Source: Alistipes sp. CAG:268 (GTDB taxonomy: Bacteria > Bacteroidota > Bacteroidia > Bacteroidales > Rikenellaceae). Taken from it: DNA of 26,330 nucleotides. Positions 1 through 7,948 of the stretch are shown here, in pieces; positions within the stretch are counted from its first letter, which is position 1; each line of letters begins with the position of its first letter. Below the pieces are notes generated by a model, which worked only from the letters and a program-made list of their open reading frames with translations, had not been told where the DNA came from and ran no database searches. A program made the position numbers and the translations under genes. The stretch covers positions 1 to 26,330 of the forward strand of contig FR891988.1 of the NCBI GenBank assembly GCA_000434235.1. The letters are read 5' to 3'.

Positions 1-324
1 CGGCTGGCCCATGAGGAGTGCTGGGTGATCTACCTCACGGCCTCGAACCGCATCATCGAGCGCCAGCGGGTGAGCCAGGGCGGGGTGACTGCCACGGTCG
101 TCGATCACCGGCTGATCGTCAAGCGGGCCCTGGAACTGCTTGCCACCCAACTGATCCTCATCCACAACCACCCCTCGGGAGCCGCCGAGGCCAGTGCGCA
201 GGACCGCCTGCTGACCGAGAAGGTCGCACGGGCCGCCGCCCTGTTCGACATCCGCCTGCTCGACCACCTGATCATCTCGCGCGAGGGCGATTTCTCGTTC
301 CTTAGGGCCGGGTTGCTCCGATAA
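1..324 (+). CDS. radC: RadC/JAB-domain DNA repair protein, 3' fragment
   Basis: The window opens inside this gene; the reading frame is open from base 1 and ends at a stop at 322-324, giving the last 107 residues. The sequence matches the MPN/JAB core of RadC: HEECWVIYL near the start, then VVDHRLIVKRALEL, the JAMM metal motif HNHPSG followed by S and D (HNHPSGAAEASAQD), and the closing LLDHLIISREGDFSFLRAGLL. In the JAMM family the two His and the Asp bind zinc. RadC proteins are linked loosely to recombination or repair, and their biochemical role is not settled. The N-terminal helix-hairpin-helix part would lie upstream of the window. The gene is chromosomal-looking; nothing nearby marks it as part of a mobile element. 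Confidence 0.9.
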   Translation, partial: RLAHEECWVIYLTASNRIIERQRVSQGGVTATVVDHRLIVKRALELLATQLILIHNHPSGAAEASAQDRLLTEKVARAAALFDIRLLDHLIISREGDFSFLRAGLLR

Positions 325-426
325 GTCCCGAATCCGGCTGTTCCGGACCTTCTCCTTTTGCCGGGCCTCTTTTTGCCGGGCTGAAATAAATTCGGACGCG
401 AAGGCCCCGATTTCCTATTTATTTTG

Positions 427-434
427 TATTTTTG
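427..434 (+). promoter_or_regulatory. Bacteroidetes -7 promoter element before glyS
   Basis: TATTTTTG fits the Bacteroidetes -7 consensus TAnnTTTG exactly and lies 34 nt before the glyS start, in an AT-rich pocket of otherwise GC-rich DNA. I do not see a good TTTG at the -33 position, so this rests on one element. It would drive the glyS-ruvX-def run. The rest of the 325-468 gap holds a weak hairpin (about 334-345) after radC and a direct repeat of TTTTGCCGGGC (356-366 and 371-381). Confidence 0.55.
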
Positions 435-468
435 TCGCTTGGAAAAATCAGTAAAATACCATAATACG

Positions 469-2013
469 ATGACGCAGGAAGAACTTTTCAAGAAACTGGT
501 CGCCCATTGCAAGGAGTACGGATTCGTGTTCCCTTCGAGCGAGATCTACGACGGTCTGGCCGCCGTCTATGACTACGGACAGAACGGCGTGGAGCTGAAA
601 AACAACATCAAGCGCTACTGGTGGGACTCGATGGTCAAGTTGCACGAGAATATCGTGGGACTCGATGCCGCCATCTTCATGCACCCCAAGACGTGGGAGG
701 CTTCGGGCCACGTGTCGGCCTTCAACGATCCGCTGATCGACAACCGCGATTCGAAGAAGCGCTACCGCGCCGACGTGCTGATCGAGGATTGGATCGCCAA
801 GCAGGACGAGAAGGTCGAGAAGGAGATCGAGAAGGCCCGCAAGCGTTTCGGTGAGGCTTTCGACGAGGCCAAGTACCGCGAGACCTCGCCGCGTGTCGTG
901 GAGGTGCTCGCCCGCCGCAACGCCGTGCATGAGCGCTTCACCGAGGCGATGAATGCCAACGACCTTGCCGGCCTGCGCCAGATCATCCTCGACTGTGAGA
1001 TCGCCTGCCCGATCTCGGGCACGCGCAACTGGACCGAGGTGCGCCAGTTCAACCTGATGTTCTCGACGCAGATGGGCTCGACGGCCGAGGGTGCCTCGAC
1101 GATTTACCTGCGTCCGGAGACCGCCCAGGGTATCTTCGTGAACTTCCTGAACGTGCAGAAGACCGGACGCATGAAGCTGCCGTTCGGTATCGCACAGATC
1201 GGCAAGGCTTTCCGCAACGAGATCGTGGCCCGTCAGTTCATCTTCCGCATGCGCGAGTTCGAGCAGATGGAGATGCAGTTCTTCGTGCGCCCGGGCACCG
1301 AGATGGAGTGGTGGAACCGTTGGAAGGAGACCCGCATGGCCTGGCATCGCGCCCTGGGCTTCGGCGACGACAACTACCGTTTCCACGACCACGAGAAGCT
1401 GGCCCACTACGCCAATGCCGCCACGGACATCGAGTACAACTTCCCGTTCGGCTTCAAGGAGGTCGAGGGCATCCACTCCCGCACGGACTTCGACCTGGGC
1501 AACCACCAGAAGTTCTCGGGCAAGAAGATCCAGTATTTCGATCCCGAGACGGGCGAGAGCTATGTGCCCTATGTGGTCGAGACCTCGATCGGCGTGGACC
1601 GCATGTTCCTGCAGGTCATGTCGGCCGCATACACCGAGGAGCAGCTCGAGGGCGGCGATTCGCGCGTTGTGCTGCGCCTGCCGGCAGCCCTGGCTCCCGT
1701 CAAGGTGGCCATCCTGCCGCTCGTGAAGAAGGACGGCATGCCCGAGGTGGCGCAGAAGATCGTCGATGAGCTGAAGTATGACTACAACGTGGTCTACGAC
1801 GAGAAGGATTCGGTCGGCAAGCGCTACCGCCGTCAGGATGCCATCGGTACGCCCTTCTGCGTCACCGTCGATGGCCAGACGCTCGAGGACGGCACGGTGA
1901 CGGTCCGCCACCGCGATTCGATGCAGCAGGAGCGCGTGAAGATCGAGGCGCTGCATGCCCTGGTCGATGACGAGTGCTCCTACCGCAAGCTCTTCCGCAA
2001 ACTGAATCTGTAG
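469..2013 (+). CDS. glyS: Glycyl-tRNA synthetase (alpha-2 homodimer type)
   Basis: The 514-residue protein charges tRNA-Gly with glycine in the cytoplasm. It is the single-chain class II enzyme found in archaea, eukaryotes and many bacteria, not the split alpha2beta2 form. Visible marks are RPETAQG (about 215-221), class II motif 2 FRNE (about 248-251) followed by FRMREFEQMEMQFF, motif 3 GVDRMFL, and a C-terminal anticodon-binding domain (VKVAILPLVKK and beyond). The frame stays open upstream to 424, but the ATG at 469 gives the usual N-terminus (MTQEELFKKLVAHCKEYGF) and lies downstream of the -7 element. It is the first gene of a plus-strand run with ruvX and def; 29 nt separate it from ruvX. 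Confidence 0.97.
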   Translation: MTQEELFKKLVAHCKEYGFVFPSSEIYDGLAAVYDYGQNGVELKNNIKRYWWDSMVKLHENIVGLDAAIFMHPKTWEASGHVSAFNDPLIDNRDSKKRYRADVLIEDWIAKQDEKVEKEIEKARKRFGEAFDEAKYRETSPRVVEVLARRNAVHERFTEAMNANDLAGLRQIILDCEIACPISGTRNWTEVRQFNLMFSTQMGSTAEGASTIYLRPETAQGIFVNFLNVQKTGRMKLPFGIAQIGKAFRNEIVARQFIFRMREFEQMEMQFFVRPGTEMEWWNRWKETRMAWHRALGFGDDNYRFHDHEKLAHYANAATDIEYNFPFGFKEVEGIHSRTDFDLGNHQKFSGKKIQYFDPETGESYVPYVVETSIGVDRMFLQVMSAAYTEEQLEGGDSRVVLRLPAALAPVKVAILPLVKKDGMPEVAQKIVDELKYDYNVVYDEKDSVGKRYRRQDAIGTPFCVTVDGQTLEDGTVTVRHRDSMQQERVKIEALHALVDDECSYRKLFRKLNL

Positions 2014-2042
2014 CAGCGGATCCCGGTCGGCGCAGCAGCAAG

Positions 2043-2456
2043 ATGGGACGCATCCTGGCTATAGACTACGGCACGAAACGCACGGGTATCGCCGTGAGCG
2101 ATCCCCTGCGGCTCATCGCCGGGGGGCTTGAGACCGTCGCGACGAAGGAGCTCGAGCGTTGGCTCGAGGCCTACTTCGCCCGTGAGGAGGTCTCGACGAT
2201 CGTTCTGGGGAAACCCTCCCGCATGGACGGCACGCCGTCCGACACGTGGCGGTTCATCGAGCCGCTGGCCGCGCGGCTCCGCAGGCGCTATCCCGACAAG
2301 CAGGTCGTCTTCCATGACGAACGCTTCACCTCGGTGCTGGCACACCGGGCGATGCTCGAGAGCGGCATCGGGCGCATGGCCCGCCGCGACAAGGCTTTGG
2401 TTGATAAAATTTCTGCAACGATCATTCTGCAGAGCTATATGGAGTTTGAAAAATGA
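2043..2456 (+). CDS. ruvX: RuvX/YqgF-family Holliday junction resolvase-like protein
   Basis: A 137-residue RNase H-fold protein of the YqgF family. In other bacteria this family works in pre-16S rRNA 5' end maturation and is also annotated as a putative Holliday junction resolvase. Family motifs are clear: ILAIDYGTKRTGIAVSDPL at the N-terminus (first acidic residue of the active site), VLGKPSRMDGTPSDT, VFHDERFTSVLA (second acidic cluster), and DKISATIILQSYME at the end. The ATG at 2043 is chosen over the longer open frame because it starts right at the conserved first strand (MGRILAIDYG). Its stop overlaps the def start by four bases (ATGA at 2453-2456), so the two are probably translationally coupled. 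Confidence 0.94.
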   Translation: MGRILAIDYGTKRTGIAVSDPLRLIAGGLETVATKELERWLEAYFAREEVSTIVLGKPSRMDGTPSDTWRFIEPLAARLRRRYPDKQVVFHDERFTSVLAHRAMLESGIGRMARRDKALVDKISATIILQSYMEFEK

Positions 2457-2998
2457 TTTATCCGATCGTAATATACGGTGACGAGGTGCTGCGCAAGCAC
2501 TGTCACGAGATCGCCCCGGACTACCCGGGGCTCAAACCGCTCGTCGAGGACATGTTCCTCACGCTCGAGGAGGCCGAAGGGGTCGGTCTGGCCGCTCCGC
2601 AGATCGGCAAGGATATCCGCCTGTTCATCGTCGATTGCACGCCGTGGGCCGAGGACGACCCTTCGTGTGCGGACTACAAGCGGGCCTTCATCAATCCCGA
2701 GATCTACGCCTACTCCGACGAGAAGAAGACCTACAACGAGGGCTGCCTCTCCTTCCCGGGCATCCATGCCGACGTTCCCCGGTCACTGTCGATCCGCATG
2801 CGCTACATGGATACCGATTTCGTGGAGCACGACGAGGAGTTCACGGGCCTTAAGGCCTGGGTCATCCAGCACGAGTACGACCATATCGAAGGGGTGGTCT
2901 TCACCGACCGCATCGCTCCGCTGCGCCGTCAGCTGCTCAAGGGCAAGCTGCTCAACCTTGCCAAGGGCAAGTATCGTTGCGGCTACAAGACCCGCTGA
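2453..2998 (+). CDS. def: Peptide deformylase
   Basis: A 181-residue metalloenzyme that removes the N-formyl group from nascent proteins. The three signature boxes are intact: GVGLAAPQ (residues 43-50), EGCLS (Cys98 is the metal ligand), and QHEYDH (His140 and His144 bind metal, Glu141 is catalytic). It starts inside the ruvX stop codon (ATGA overlap). It is the last gene of the run and is followed by a clear hairpin terminator at 3088-3124. Pairing def with glyS places two translation functions on one transcript. Length and motifs are normal for a type I-like bacterial enzyme. Confidence 0.96.
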   Translation: MIYPIVIYGDEVLRKHCHEIAPDYPGLKPLVEDMFLTLEEAEGVGLAAPQIGKDIRLFIVDCTPWAEDDPSCADYKRAFINPEIYAYSDEKKTYNEGCLSFPGIHADVPRSLSIRMRYMDTDFVEHDEEFTGLKAWVIQHEYDHIEGVVFTDRIAPLRRQLLKGKLLNLAKGKYRCGYKTR

Positions 2999-3087
2999 TG
3001 GATCGGGGGAGCGCCCGGCAGGACGCACGGTCTTTGGATTGCAGCCCGTCACACGATTGCATGTTGCCGTATTCGCAACCCGGCATG

Positions 3088-3124
3088 AAAAATCCCGAAC
3101 CTCGAAAGGTCCGGGATTTTTTTG
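3088..3124. terminator. Bidirectional intrinsic terminator between def and the barrel gene
   Basis: A hairpin with one mismatch pairs AATCCCGaACCT with AGGTcCGGGATT around a CGAA loop (3103-3106). It is flanked by A residues on the left and seven T residues on the right, so it has a U-tract in both directions. It lies between convergent genes, def (+) and the small barrel protein (-). Confidence 0.88.
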
Positions 3125-3142
3125 TTTGTCGGCTGTTGCGGG

Positions 3143-3604
3143 TCAGAATCGGTATGAGGCACCGATGCTGATCACTACGGGATTCTTGCGCCAGTCGTCG
3201 AACATGGGCTGCCACTTCAGACCGGCCGAGATGTCCCAGTCGCGGGCTACGGCGTAGTTGAATCCTCCACCGATGTTCAGACCTGCGGCCCACTCGCCGA
3301 TATCGTTGGCCGTGACACCTACGGCGGGGTAGAGATCCCATTCGCCGGTGATGTGGAAGACATACTGCACGTCGCAGCTCATGTCGATCGAGCATCCGTT
3401 GTGGAGCAGGGCCATGAGTGAGGGCTCGATGCGCCAGTTGTCAGTGAAACTGTAGCGGGCAAATCCGCCGAGACCCACGATGCCGTCGCCGGCGTTGGTG
3501 TAGATGTTCATGCGGGGACCTACGGCCCAGCGTCCCGCATCCTGTGCCGATGCTGCCGTGAATGCGAACAGTGCGGCGATGGCCGAAAAGATGAACTTTT
3601 TCAT
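3143..3604 (-). CDS. Small outer-membrane beta-barrel protein
   Basis: A 153-residue protein with a signal peptide (MKKFIFSAIAALFAFTAASAQ, cleavage expected after the ASA) and then short alternating polar/hydrophobic strands rich in Gly, Tyr, Trp and Phe. It ends with an aromatic residue (ISIGASYRF), as many outer-membrane barrels do. Pieces such as GLGGFARYSFTDNWRIEPSL and LNIGGGFNYAVARDWDISAGLKW look like barrel hairpins, and the size would suit an eight-stranded barrel of the OmpW/OmpA-like porin family. The exact function cannot be told from sequence. It has its own near-consensus promoter (3655-3686) and the shared terminator, so it is a single-gene unit. Confidence 0.8.
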   Translation of the reverse strand: MKKFIFSAIAALFAFTAASAQDAGRWAVGPRMNIYTNAGDGIVGLGGFARYSFTDNWRIEPSLMALLHNGCSIDMSCDVQYVFHITGEWDLYPAVGVTANDIGEWAAGLNIGGGFNYAVARDWDISAGLKWQPMFDDWRKNPVVISIGASYRF

Positions 3605-3654
3605 TGTTTCTATTTTAGGTTTGACTCTTCCCGTTTTCCTGAATTGTCTTAAAA

Positions 3655-3686
3655 CAAAGATATGAATTATTTCCCGTCCGGCCAAA
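3655..3686 (-). promoter_or_regulatory. Promoter of the barrel gene
   Basis: Read on the minus strand, TTTG (3686-3683) is followed after exactly 20 bp by TATCTTTG (3662-3655), matching the Bacteroidetes housekeeping consensus TTTG-N19-21-TAnnTTTG. It leaves a leader of roughly 45 nt before the ATG at 3604. Confidence 0.85.
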
Positions 3687-3717
3687 TAAAAAGGTTCGTA
3701 CTCTTGTCCGATAACGG

Positions 3718-3755
3718 AAAACGGTCCGCGGCCATATATGGCTGCGGACCGTTTC
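3718..3755 (-). terminator. Terminator after ppdK
   Basis: A long hairpin pairs AAACGGTCCGC with GCGGACCGTTT (about 3719-3729 and 3744-3754), with an inner GCC/GGC pair around an ATATAT loop. On the minus strand it is followed by TTTTCC. It lies just past the ppdK stop and upstream of the barrel gene promoter, so it should insulate the two. Confidence 0.75.
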
Positions 3756-3777
3756 GGTACAAATATCGGGCCGTTTC

Positions 3778-6507
3778 CTACTTCTCGTTGAGCGCTGCGT
3801 GGGCGGCGGCCAGGCGGGCGATGGGCACGCGGAAGGGCGAGCAGCTCACGTAGTTGAGACCTGCGTAGTGGCAGAACTCCACCGACGAGGGTTCGCCTCC
3901 GTGTTCGCCGCAGATACCGCACTTGAGCGTCGGGCGCGTACCGCGGCCCTTGAATACGGCCTCGCGGATCAGCTGACCCACGCCGTTGCGGTCGAGGATC
4001 TGGAACGGGTCGTTCTTCAGAATACCCTTCTCGAGGTAGATCGGGAGGAACTTGCCGATGTCGTCGCGCGAGAATCCGAGGGTCATCTGCGTCAAGTCGT
4101 TCGTACCGAACGAGAAGAACTCGGCGACCTCGGCGATCTGGTTGGCCGTCACGGCAGCACGCGGCACCTCGATCATCGTGCCGACCATGTAGTCGATCTT
4201 GTCGTTGCGCTCCGAGAAGACCTGCTCGGCGGTCGAGTCGATGATCTTCTTCTGGTAGCGCAGCTCCTTGTGGTTGCCCACCAGCGGCACCATGATCTCC
4301 ACGTGTACGGGGATACCCGAAGCCTTGACGTTCATTGCGGCCTCGATGATGGCACGGGCCTGCATCTCGGTGATCTCCGGATAGGTGTTGCCCAGACGGC
4401 AGCCGCGGTGACCCAGCATGGGGTTGAACTCGGCCAGCGACTCGACCTTGGCGACGATCTTCTGCAGGGGTACGTTCATCTCCTCGGCCATCTCCTTCTG
4501 TCCCTTCTCGTCGTGGGGCACGAACTCGTGCAGAGGGGGATCGAGCAGGCGGACCGTCACGGGATATCCGTTCATGGCCTTGAACAGACCCTCGAAGTCG
4601 CCGCGCTGCATGGGCAGCAGCTTCGCGAGGGCCACGCGGCGTCCGGCCTCGTCGTCGGCGAGGATCATCTCGCGGATGGCCTTGATGCGGTCGCCCTCGA
4701 AGAACATGTGCTCCGTGCGGCAGAGGCCGATACCCTCGGCGCCGAACTCGAATGCCTGCTTGGCGTCCTTCGGCGTGTCGGCATTGGCGCGGACCTTCAG
4801 CACGGCATACTTGCCGGCCAGCTCCATGAGCTTGCCGAAGTCGCCGCTCAGGTCGGCGGCCTTCGTGGCCACCTGACCCAGGTACACCTCGCCGGTCGAA
4901 CCGTTGAGCGAGATCCAGTCGCCCTCCTTGACGGTGAATCCGTTCACCTGGATCGTGCGGGCCTTGTAGTCGATCTCGAGCTCACCGGCGCCCGATACGC
5001 AGCACTTGCCCATGCCGCGGGCAACGACCGCAGCGTGCGAGGTCATACCGCCGCGTGCGGTGAGGATACCGGCCGCGTCGAGCATGCCCTTCAGGTCCTC
5101 GGGCGAGGTCTCGATGCGCACCAGGATGGCCTTCTGGCCCGTTGCGGCGAGCACCTTCTCGGCGTCCTCGGCGAAGAATACCACCGGACCCGTAGCGGCA
5201 CCCGGCGATGCGGGCAGACCCTTCGTGATGACCTGTGCCGTAGCGATGGCCTTCTTGTCGAATACGGGGTGGAGCAGCTCGTCGAGCTTTGCGGGCTCGC
5301 AACGCAGTACGGCGGTCTTCTCGTCGATCAGACCCTCGCGGAGCATGTCCATGGCGATCTTGACCATGGCGGCGCCGGTACGCTTGCCGTTGCGGCACTG
5401 GAGCATCCAGAGCTTGCCGTCCTGGATCGTGAACTCGATGTCCTGCATGTCGGTGAAGTACTGCTCGAGGTGGTGCTGGATCTCGTTGAGCTCCTTGTAT
5501 ACCTCGGGCATCACCTCCTCGAGCGAGGGATACTTGGCCTTGCGCTCCTCCTCGGAGATGTTCTGGGCCTTGGCCCAGCGCTTCGAGCCCTCGATGGTGA
5601 TCTGCTGCGGGGTGCGGATGCCGGCCACGACGTCCTCGCCCTGAGCGTTGATCAGGTATTCGCCGTTGAAGATGTTCTCACCCGTTGCGGCGTCGCGCGA
5701 GAAGGCCACGCCGGTTGCGGAGTTGTTGCCCATGTTGCCGAATACCATGGCCTGCACCGATACGGCGGTACCCCACTCGGCGGGGATGTTGTTGAGCTTG
5801 CGGTAGAGGATGGCGCGCTCGTTCATCCACGAGCCGAACACGGCGCAGATGGCGCCCCAGAGCTGATCCCACGGGTTGGTCGGAAAGTCCTCGCCGGTCT
5901 GCTTCTTCACGGCCTCCTTGAAGCTCTTGACCAGCTCCTTCAGGTCGTCGGTGGTCAGGTCGGTGTCGTTCTTCACACCGCGCTTGTGCTTCAGTGCGTC
6001 GATGATCTCCTCGAACGGGTCGTGATCCTCCTTCGATGCGGGCTTCATGCCGAGCACCACGTCTCCGTACATCTGCACGAAGCGGCGGTACGAGTCCCAT
6101 GCGAAACGGGGGTTGCCCGTGCGCTTGGCCACGGCCTCGACGGCCTGGTCGTTCATACCGAGGTTGAGGATCGTATCCATCATGCCGGGCATCGAGGCGC
6201 GGGCGCCCGAACGTACCGATACGAGCAGCGGCATCTCCTTGTCGCCGAACTTCATGCCGGTGAGGCGCTCGATGTTCTGCATTGCGCGCTCCACCTCGGG
6301 GCGGAGCATCTCGATGACGGCCTGCTTGCCATGAGCATAGTACTCGGTGCAAACCTCCGTCGTGATGGTGAATCCCGGAGGTACGGGGATGCCGATGAGG
6401 TTCATCTCGGCGAGGTTGGCTCCCTTGCCACCGAGCAGTTCACGCATTTTGCCGTTTCCTTCGGCCTCTTTGTTGCCGAAGGTGTAGACACGTTTAACGT
6501 CTGCCAT
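3778..6507 (-). CDS. ppdK: Pyruvate, phosphate dikinase
   Basis: A full-length 909-residue enzyme that interconverts pyruvate + ATP + Pi and phosphoenolpyruvate + AMP + PPi. In anaerobes it commonly serves PPi-linked glycolysis or gluconeogenesis. The N-terminal ATP-grasp region begins [21 protein letters not shown]. The swivelling phosphohistidine domain carries [16 protein letters not shown] (catalytic His about 491). The C-terminal PEP/pyruvate barrel has [37 protein letters not shown] and CGICGEHGG with the catalytic Cys. The Thr-Ser before His491 matches the site that regulatory kinases phosphorylate in other PPDKs. It is preceded by a structured leader and a candidate promoter, and followed by its own terminator, so it is probably monocistronic. 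Confidence 0.97.
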   Translation of the reverse strand: MADVKRVYTFGNKEAEGNGKMRELLGGKGANLAEMNLIGIPVPPGFTITTEVCTEYYAHGKQAVIEMLRPEVERAMQNIERLTGMKFGDKEMPLLVSVRSGARASMPGMMDTILNLGMNDQAVEAVAKRTGNPRFAWDSYRRFVQMYGDVVLGMKPASKEDHDPFEEIIDALKHKRGVKNDTDLTTDDLKELVKSFKEAVKKQTGEDFPTNPWDQLWGAICAVFGSWMNERAILYRKLNNIPAEWGTAVSVQAMVFGNMGNNSATGVAFSRDAATGENIFNGEYLINAQGEDVVAGIRTPQQITIEGSKRWAKAQNISEEERKAKYPSLEEVMPEVYKELNEIQHHLEQYFTDMQDIEFTIQDGKLWMLQCRNGKRTGAAMVKIAMDMLREGLIDEKTAVLRCEPAKLDELLHPVFDKKAIATAQVITKGLPASPGAATGPVVFFAEDAEKVLAATGQKAILVRIETSPEDLKGMLDAAGILTARGGMTSHAAVVARGMGKCCVSGAGELEIDYKARTIQVNGFTVKEGDWISLNGSTGEVYLGQVATKAADLSGDFGKLMELAGKYAVLKVRANADTPKDAKQAFEFGAEGIGLCRTEHMFFEGDRIKAIREMILADDEAGRRVALAKLLPMQRGDFEGLFKAMNGYPVTVRLLDPPLHEFVPHDEKGQKEMAEEMNVPLQKIVAKVESLAEFNPMLGHRGCRLGNTYPEITEMQARAIIEAAMNVKASGIPVHVEIMVPLVGNHKELRYQKKIIDSTAEQVFSERNDKIDYMVGTMIEVPRAAVTANQIAEVAEFFSFGTNDLTQMTLGFSRDDIGKFLPIYLEKGILKNDPFQILDRNGVGQLIREAVFKGRGTRPTLKCGICGEHGGEPSSVEFCHYAGLNYVSCSPFRVPIARLAAAHAALNEK

Positions 6508-6551
6508 AGTTTTTTCGATTAAGGGTTATTTAAATTAAAAAATTGCAAAAA

Positions 6552-6625
6552 AACGTTTCCACCGGAGACGGCAAAAGCGTGGCGGCATCATTGCGCCGCC
6601 CGCACGTCAGTCTATTTCCGGTGAA
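6552..6625 (-). terminator. Two-layer hairpin before ppdK (terminator or leader attenuator)
   Basis: On the minus strand CACCGGA (6566-6560 region) and its complement at 6617-6623 enclose an inner GGCGGC/GCCGCC hairpin (6581-6600, eight-base loop). Shortly after the outer stem comes a run of seven T (6553-6547). It lies between the upstream gene's stop (6670) and ppdK. It could end the XRE/pseudo-EEP transcript. If the candidate promoter at 6633-6664 is real, it lies inside the ppdK leader instead. Confidence 0.5.
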
Positions 6626-6632
6626 GGGATTG

Positions 6633-6664
6633 CGAATATAACAAAACTTTTCGAAATCTCCAAA
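6633..6664 (-). promoter_or_regulatory. Candidate ppdK promoter
   Basis: On the minus strand TTTG (6664-6661) is followed after 20 bp by TATATTCG (6640-6633), which differs from TAnnTTTG at one base. Use of this promoter would give ppdK an unusually long (about 120 nt) leader containing the two-layer hairpin. Confidence 0.5.
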
Positions 6665-6669
6665 AAAAT

Positions 6670-7527
6670 CTACCGTATGTATACGAATACGGGCAGCGAG
6701 GCTCCGTATCCGTCCCGATAGCGCTGCCGGTCGATGGTTCGGAGCGGGTCTCCCGTCGAAGGATCGACAAGCCACCGGCGGGCGTAGACATCGCCCCGTG
6801 AGGCCTCCAGCCGCGGATCCGCGAGTATGCGGTCGCGCATGACCCACCGTCCGCCGCTGCGCACCGTGCCGCGCCCGGCCTCTTCGGCGCGGGCCGTGGC
6901 GTCGTGCAGTCCCCAGCGGGCGGCGTCGCGCGGGGTGACGCTGCCGGCCACGAGGAGCCTGACCTGTGGCCGCTCCTCGTGCAATTCGCCGATGATCCAG
7001 GGCAGCATGCGCCGGTCGCGGACGAGCAGCAGCCCCACGGTATCCCGCCCGAGAGTCCCCTCGACGTAGAGGGTTCGGTCGCCCGGTTCGGTGCGGTGGG
7101 GGAAGAAGCGGTCGCCGTAGTAGAGCAGGGCGAAGTCGAGTCCGTCGAGAGAGTTGAGCGTGCGGTGCAGGTAGGAGTAGTCGCCCCGGCATGCGGCGGC
7201 CAGGTCGCGGACCACCCGTTCGTTCTCCACCCCGTAAAGGGCCACCAGAGGCAGGGCCATCGAGTCGATCACGGCGGCCGTGCGTCGGATCTTGCTGCGG
7301 TACCGTTCCGTGTCCCATTTCAGCCGTCCCTGCGGCGTGAAGTCCGCGTCGTCGTAGAAGGGCGAGGGGAGGGTGTCGTAGAGACGGTCCACGTCGTAGA
7401 AGGCAAAGCCCGTGCGGGGCCTCTGCGGCCGTTGTGCGGCGGCATGGGGTACGACGGCCGGCAGGGTGAGGGCCGCGAGGGCCGCGATGGCGGCAAGAAG
7501 GGTCCGGCGCGGCGTCATACGCAACAT
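6670..7527 (-). CDS. Exported EEP-fold protein with lost active site (pseudo-nuclease)
   Basis: A 285-residue protein with a signal peptide (about 1-31, ending HAAA before QRPQ). Its body follows the exported Bacteroidetes endonuclease/exonuclease/phosphatase pattern: FYDVDRLYDT (44-51) where the family has YNVENLFDT; then DDADFTPQGRLKW and ERYRSKI; YGVEN (98-102) for the usual CEVEN; GLDFALLYY (129-137); and a GASLPV ending (275-280) for SDHLPV. Every recognisable catalytic position is changed: Asn to Asp, Glu to Gly, the HFPSR box missing, GDFND replaced by AGSVTP (194-199), and Asp-His replaced by Ala-Ser. It is also shorter than the family as I remember it (around 340). I infer a periplasmic pseudoenzyme with a binding or structural role. 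The frame is intact, so this is not simple decay. The ATG shares one base with the upstream XRE stop (TGATG). A second in-frame ATG lies nine bases on. Confidence 0.72.
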   Translation of the reverse strand: MLRMTPRRTLLAAIAALAALTLPAVVPHAAAQRPQRPRTGFAFYDVDRLYDTLPSPFYDDADFTPQGRLKWDTERYRSKIRRTAAVIDSMALPLVALYGVENERVVRDLAAACRGDYSYLHRTLNSLDGLDFALLYYGDRFFPHRTEPGDRTLYVEGTLGRDTVGLLLVRDRRMLPWIIGELHEERPQVRLLVAGSVTPRDAARWGLHDATARAEEAGRGTVRSGGRWVMRDRILADPRLEASRGDVYARRWLVDPSTGDPLRTIDRQRYRDGYGASLPVFVYIR

Positions 7528-7754
7528 CAGAGCGGTTTTTCGGGCAGGAAATCGCGGGGTGAGCAGCCGAGGAACCGGGCGATCTCGTTGAGGTGGTTCA
7601 GGTTGTATTTGGCCCGGTGTCTGGGGCTCTCGACCTGACTGATGAAACCGTCGCTTACCCCGATTCCATATGCCAGTGTCGCCTGCGAGACACCCTGGGC
7701 CATACGCTCTTTGCGGACGGCTGCACTGACGTATTGATCGAAGGCGGATTTCAT
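7527..7754 (-). CDS. Small XRE/Cro-C1-type HTH regulator
   Basis: A 75-residue DNA-binding protein that is essentially a single helix-turn-helix domain. The core SQATLAYGIGVSDGFISQVESPRHRAKYNLNHLNEIARFLGCSPRDFLP fits the HTH_3 pattern, with recognition helix near SDGFISQVE and the usual closing NEIARFLGCSPRDF. There is no extra sensor domain. Its stop overlaps the start of the pseudo-EEP gene by one base, which strongly suggests translational coupling. It may autoregulate the pair, but I see no clear operator. The region just upstream is AT-rich (7755-7815) and has only a one-mismatch -7 element. Confidence 0.85.
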   Translation of the reverse strand: MKSAFDQYVSAAVRKERMAQGVSQATLAYGIGVSDGFISQVESPRHRAKYNLNHLNEIARFLGCSPRDFLPEKPL

Positions 7755-7863
7755 GCTGCTGTTATCTTTTTCTTATGTAAAACTAAAAAAGTTGCCGAAC
7801 GAAAAACTTAGCTATAGCTTAAATTCGCTTATGCATGGATAGGCGCCCGGTTTTCCCGTCAGG

Positions 7864-7897
7864 CAAAAAACTCCCCGCGGAGCGTTTCCGCGGGGAG
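7864..7897 (-). terminator. Strong terminator after the lipoprotein gene
   Basis: A perfect 11-bp GC-rich stem, CTCCCCGCGGA (7871-7881) with its complement (7887-7897), has a five-base loop. On the minus strand it is followed by a T6 run. It ends transcription of the lipoprotein gene, and probably of the rimM-mnmA transcript, before the XRE gene. Confidence 0.9.
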
Positions 7898-7948
7898 CTC
7901 TGTCGGGGAAGCGGAGGGCCTCTCCCGGAAGGGTTTTATTGTGCGGGT

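Noticed and set aside
356..381. Direct repeat TTTTGCCGGGC x2 before glyS
   Set aside because: Only two short copies with a 4-base gap and no link to the promoter; most likely chance in a GC-rich spacer.
448..1956. 502-residue minus-strand frame across glyS
   Set aside because: Antisense shadow of the glycyl-tRNA synthetase gene; no family features and biased composition.
3799..6522. 907-residue open frame on the plus strand, opposite ppdK
   Set aside because: It is the antisense shadow of a full-length ppdK with all motifs. The product is a Val/Leu/His/Gly/Glu-rich string without domains, as expected from GC-rich codons read backwards.
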